From DAIOFH01 sp036745875 (GTDB lineage Bacteria; Planctomycetota; SZUA-567), in contig DAIOFH010000086.1 of NCBI GenBank assembly GCA_036745875.1, positions 1 through 16,796 of the forward strand: a DNA stretch of 16,796 nucleotides. Reading direction: 5' to 3'. A program made the position numbers and the translations under genes. Below the pieces are notes generated by a model. The model had not been told where the DNA came from and did no database searches. It saw nothing but the letters and a program-made list of their open reading frames with translations. Shown piece after piece: positions 15,144-16,796 of the stretch (the first letter of the stretch is position 1; each line of letters starts with the position of its first letter).

Positions 15144-15638
15144 ATGAACGTACTCGTGATTTTCGACGGCCACCGTGACGGCCTCATCGACAGGATGGCC
15201 CGCAAAGTCGTGGAAGGTGCGCGCGGTGCCGGAGCCGAAGCCCTTGCCCTTTCGGCTGACAAGGTCAACCAGGACGATCTCCTCAAGGCCGACGCCATCA
15301 TCATCGGCTCCCCCTGCCATTTCGCCGGCCCTTCGGCAAAGATGAAACAATTCATGGATTCCACCTGGTCCCTCAGGGGCAAACTCGCAGGCAAGGTCGG
15401 CGCCGCGTTCGCCGCGTCGCAACATCTGGCCGGCGGCCAGGAGTTCACCATGTTTTCGGCCATCGCGTTTTTCCTCACCCACGGCATGATTGTCGAAGGC
15501 AATGACAGAGGCGATGCCTTCGGCGCCATCCTTATCGCGCCGGACGGAGAAAAGGAAGAAGCGGTAGCCGACGACCCGGAAGAATGCCGCCGCCTTGGCG
15601 AAAAAGCCGCAAAACTCGCGGCAAGGCTGAAGAAATAA
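15144..15638 (+). CDS. Flavodoxin-like / NAD(P)H oxidoreductase-like protein
   Basis: 164 residues with a flavodoxin-type fold: strand MNVLVIFDG, helix DGLIDRMARKVVEGARGAGAEA in two turns, strand ADAIIIGSPCHFAGPSAKMKQFMD (50-73) matching the GSPxxxG-x2-S-x2-MK-x-F-x-D block of WrbA/flavodoxin proteins, then KVGAAFAAS, and a late strand GDAFGAILIAP. The FMN phosphate loop normally reads S/T-x-T-G-x-T; here it is FDGHRDGLID, without the Ser/Thr run, so flavin binding may be altered or lost. The C terminus is a charged helix (ECRRLGEKAAKLAARLKK). GGAG lies six nt before the ATG. It is 49 nt after yjbQ, and the 142-nt gap to ispD carries a repeat hairpin. The exact substrate is unknown. Confidence 0.82.
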   Translation: MNVLVIFDGHRDGLIDRMARKVVEGARGAGAEALALSADKVNQDDLLKADAIIIGSPCHFAGPSAKMKQFMDSTWSLRGKLAGKVGAAFAASQHLAGGQEFTMFSAIAFFLTHGMIVEGNDRGDAFGAILIAPDGEKEEAVADDPEECRRLGEKAAKLAARLKK

Positions 15639-15668
15639 TTGTTCGATCAAGACCGAACGGGATATACG

Positions 15669-15747
15669 CCACAGAGGTCCCAGAGAGCCCGGCGCAATCA
15701 GTTTGAATTTAAAACTCGGTTCTCTGCGCCCTCTGTGTCCTCTGTGG
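15669..15747. repeat. CCACAGAG-type intergenic hairpin, copy 3
   Basis: The left arm (15669-15690, CCACAGAGG then CCCAGAGAGCCC) and right arm (15726-15747, ending CCTCTGTGG) are imperfect inverted repeats of 22 bp. The right arm contains the motif twice (CCTCTGTGTCCTCTGTGG), so this is the longest and clearest copy. It sits 33 nt before the ispD start, in the only long gap of the downstream part of the cluster. Confidence 0.75.
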
Positions 15748-15780
15748 TTTTCAATAACCTCTGCGAAAGGTTTAAACACG

Positions 15781-16515
15781 ATGCTCGACGGCGGCGACGA
15801 GATGGAACGGGAAGGCGATATCAGCGTCGTCATACCGGCGGCGGGGCAAAGCCTGCGCATGGGCACCGGTGTGCGTAAACCGTTTCTCGACGTGGGCGGG
15901 GAACCCATACTAGTGAGGACCCTTCGCCGCATCGCGGAAGCGCCCGGCGTATTTGAAATCATCCTCGCCGTGCATCCCGACGACCTTGACCTCGTACAGG
16001 GGGAGTGGGCCGAACGCCTCGCCGACGCCGGCGCGACCCTGACGATCGCCGGAGGCGCTACCAGGGCGGAATCGGTCTGGAACGCGATTCAGGTCGTTTC
16101 GGCGCGGGCCCAGTTCATAGCGGTGCACGACGCGGTGCGGCCCTTTGTCTCGCTGGACACCCTCAAAGGGATTTTCGCGACGGCACGAAAGAGGAATGCC
16201 GCAGTCCCTGTTGTGCCGATGACCGACACCCCAAAACGCGTCGAAGGCGACACCATCGTAGAAACGCCGCGTCGCCTCGGCCTGATGCGGGTGCAAACGC
16301 CGCAGGTCTTCCAGTCGGACCTTCTCATCGAAGCGTACGAGTATGCCCTGGATACCGGCGGTCTCTCCGACCGCATCACCGACGACAGCCAATTGGTGGA
16401 AAATCTCGGCCGGGAAGTGGCGGCAGTCTACGGGGACGAGTTCAATTTCAAGATCACGACCCCGAAGGACGTCAAGTTGGCGGAGGCGCTGCTGCATGCC
16501 GGATTGGTGAGTTGA
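15781..16515 (+). CDS. ispD: 2-C-methyl-D-erythritol 4-phosphate cytidylyltransferase
   Basis: 244 residues. It couples MEP with CTP in the non-mevalonate isoprenoid pathway. The nucleotide loop PAAGQSLRMGTGVRKPFLDVGG (two blocks, 19-40) contains Arg26 and Lys33, the expected catalytic residues. AVHDAVRPF (115-122), TPKRV (150-154), VQTPQVF (171-177), ITDDSQLVE (199-207) and FNFKITTPKDVKLAE at the C terminus are all IspD signatures. The ATG at 15781 is chosen because AAAGG lies about 10 nt upstream; the frame is open back to 15703, but that extension is encoded by the repeat hairpin. A second ATG at 15802 would remove seven residues and is possible. ispF, often fused or adjacent, is not seen; the next sequence is a mobile element. 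Confidence 0.96.
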   Translation: MLDGGDEMEREGDISVVIPAAGQSLRMGTGVRKPFLDVGGEPILVRTLRRIAEAPGVFEIILAVHPDDLDLVQGEWAERLADAGATLTIAGGATRAESVWNAIQVVSARAQFIAVHDAVRPFVSLDTLKGIFATARKRNAAVPVVPMTDTPKRVEGDTIVETPRRLGLMRVQTPQVFQSDLLIEAYEYALDTGGLSDRITDDSQLVENLGREVAAVYGDEFNFKITTPKDVKLAEALLHAGLVS

Positions 16516-16526
16516 AGGGCGCGTTT

Positions 16527-16796
16527 CACTGTACACGACTATTTTTTAAAAAAAGGGTATGCTTTTCCCGTAGCGGAGGCAAGGCGACATGGATCCCGGC
16601 AGCTGCGAGCGTTTATTTCGCGGTTTATTGTATAGACGCCGGGATGACGGTTTCGGAGGGGTTTGCGGCGCTTTCGGTGCGGAGACAGCTCTCCATCCCG
16701 AAAGCGCCGCAAACCCCTTTTTCGTCATCCCGGCGGGGTTGCATCGAACCGGGCGAAAAAGCGTCCGCAGCTGCCGGGATCCAGGTCGCCTTGCCT
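16527..16796. mobile_element. MITE-like element, copy 2 (cut by the window end)
   Basis: It begins 12 nt after the ispD stop with the same terminal repeat, CACTGTACACGACTATTTTT. The 36-bp arm (16571-16606) and the start of its partner (16767-16796) match copy 1. Between them is a further nested stem: 16639-16677 pairs with 16698-16733 through GGGGTTTGCGGCGCTTTCGG and its complement, with a small indel. The core is inverted relative to copy 1. The right terminal repeat and any target duplication are outside the window. No protein-coding frame is supported. Confidence 0.75.

Overview
The window looks like chromosome of a Gram-negative bacterium with moderately high GC. The solute-binding protein has a plain Sec signal peptide without a lipobox, and lipA, ispD, lepA, holB, pcm and tsaB are all present. 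I see no marker that fixes the phylum. The CCACAGAG-type intergenic hairpins and the poorly described zinc-knuckle protein would fit an environmental lineage such as the PVC group, but that is only a weak guess. No rRNA, tRNA, CRISPR array or transposase gene is visible.

Positions 1-7260, minus strand: a complete sugar or polyol uptake and catabolism operon. Transcription should start at a good sigma70-type promoter (7231-7259). The order is periplasmic binding protein, RbsA-like double ATPase, RbsC-like permease, zinc-dependent polyol-type dehydrogenase, ROK-family repressor and PfkB-family kinase. The simplest reading is that the substrate is bound and imported, oxidised to a keto-sugar, then phosphorylated, with the ROK protein controlling its own operon. 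Three of the five gene junctions carry intergenic hairpins, two of them from one dispersed repeat family.

Positions 7261-7712: an intergenic region holding a 282-bp element with 20-bp terminal inverted repeats, an apparent 10-bp target duplication and no coding capacity (MITE-like). A second copy, inverted in its core, begins at 16527 after ispD and runs off the window.

Positions 7713-11364: a minus-strand gene for an uncharacterised protein with two ribosomal-L7/L12-C-terminal-like domains around a CPCCG knuckle; divergent tsaB; and convergent lepA, whose leader carries a terminator-like hairpin 21 nt before its start codon.

Positions 11732-16515, plus strand: a housekeeping run of lipA, holB, a small TPR-like gene, pcm, yjbQ, a flavodoxin-like gene and ispD. 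The first five are tightly packed and probably co-transcribed. A third CCACAGAG hairpin precedes ispD.

The best candidates for something undescribed are the double L12-like zinc-knuckle protein, the MITE-like element with its nested palindromes, and the hairpins placed at operon junctions.
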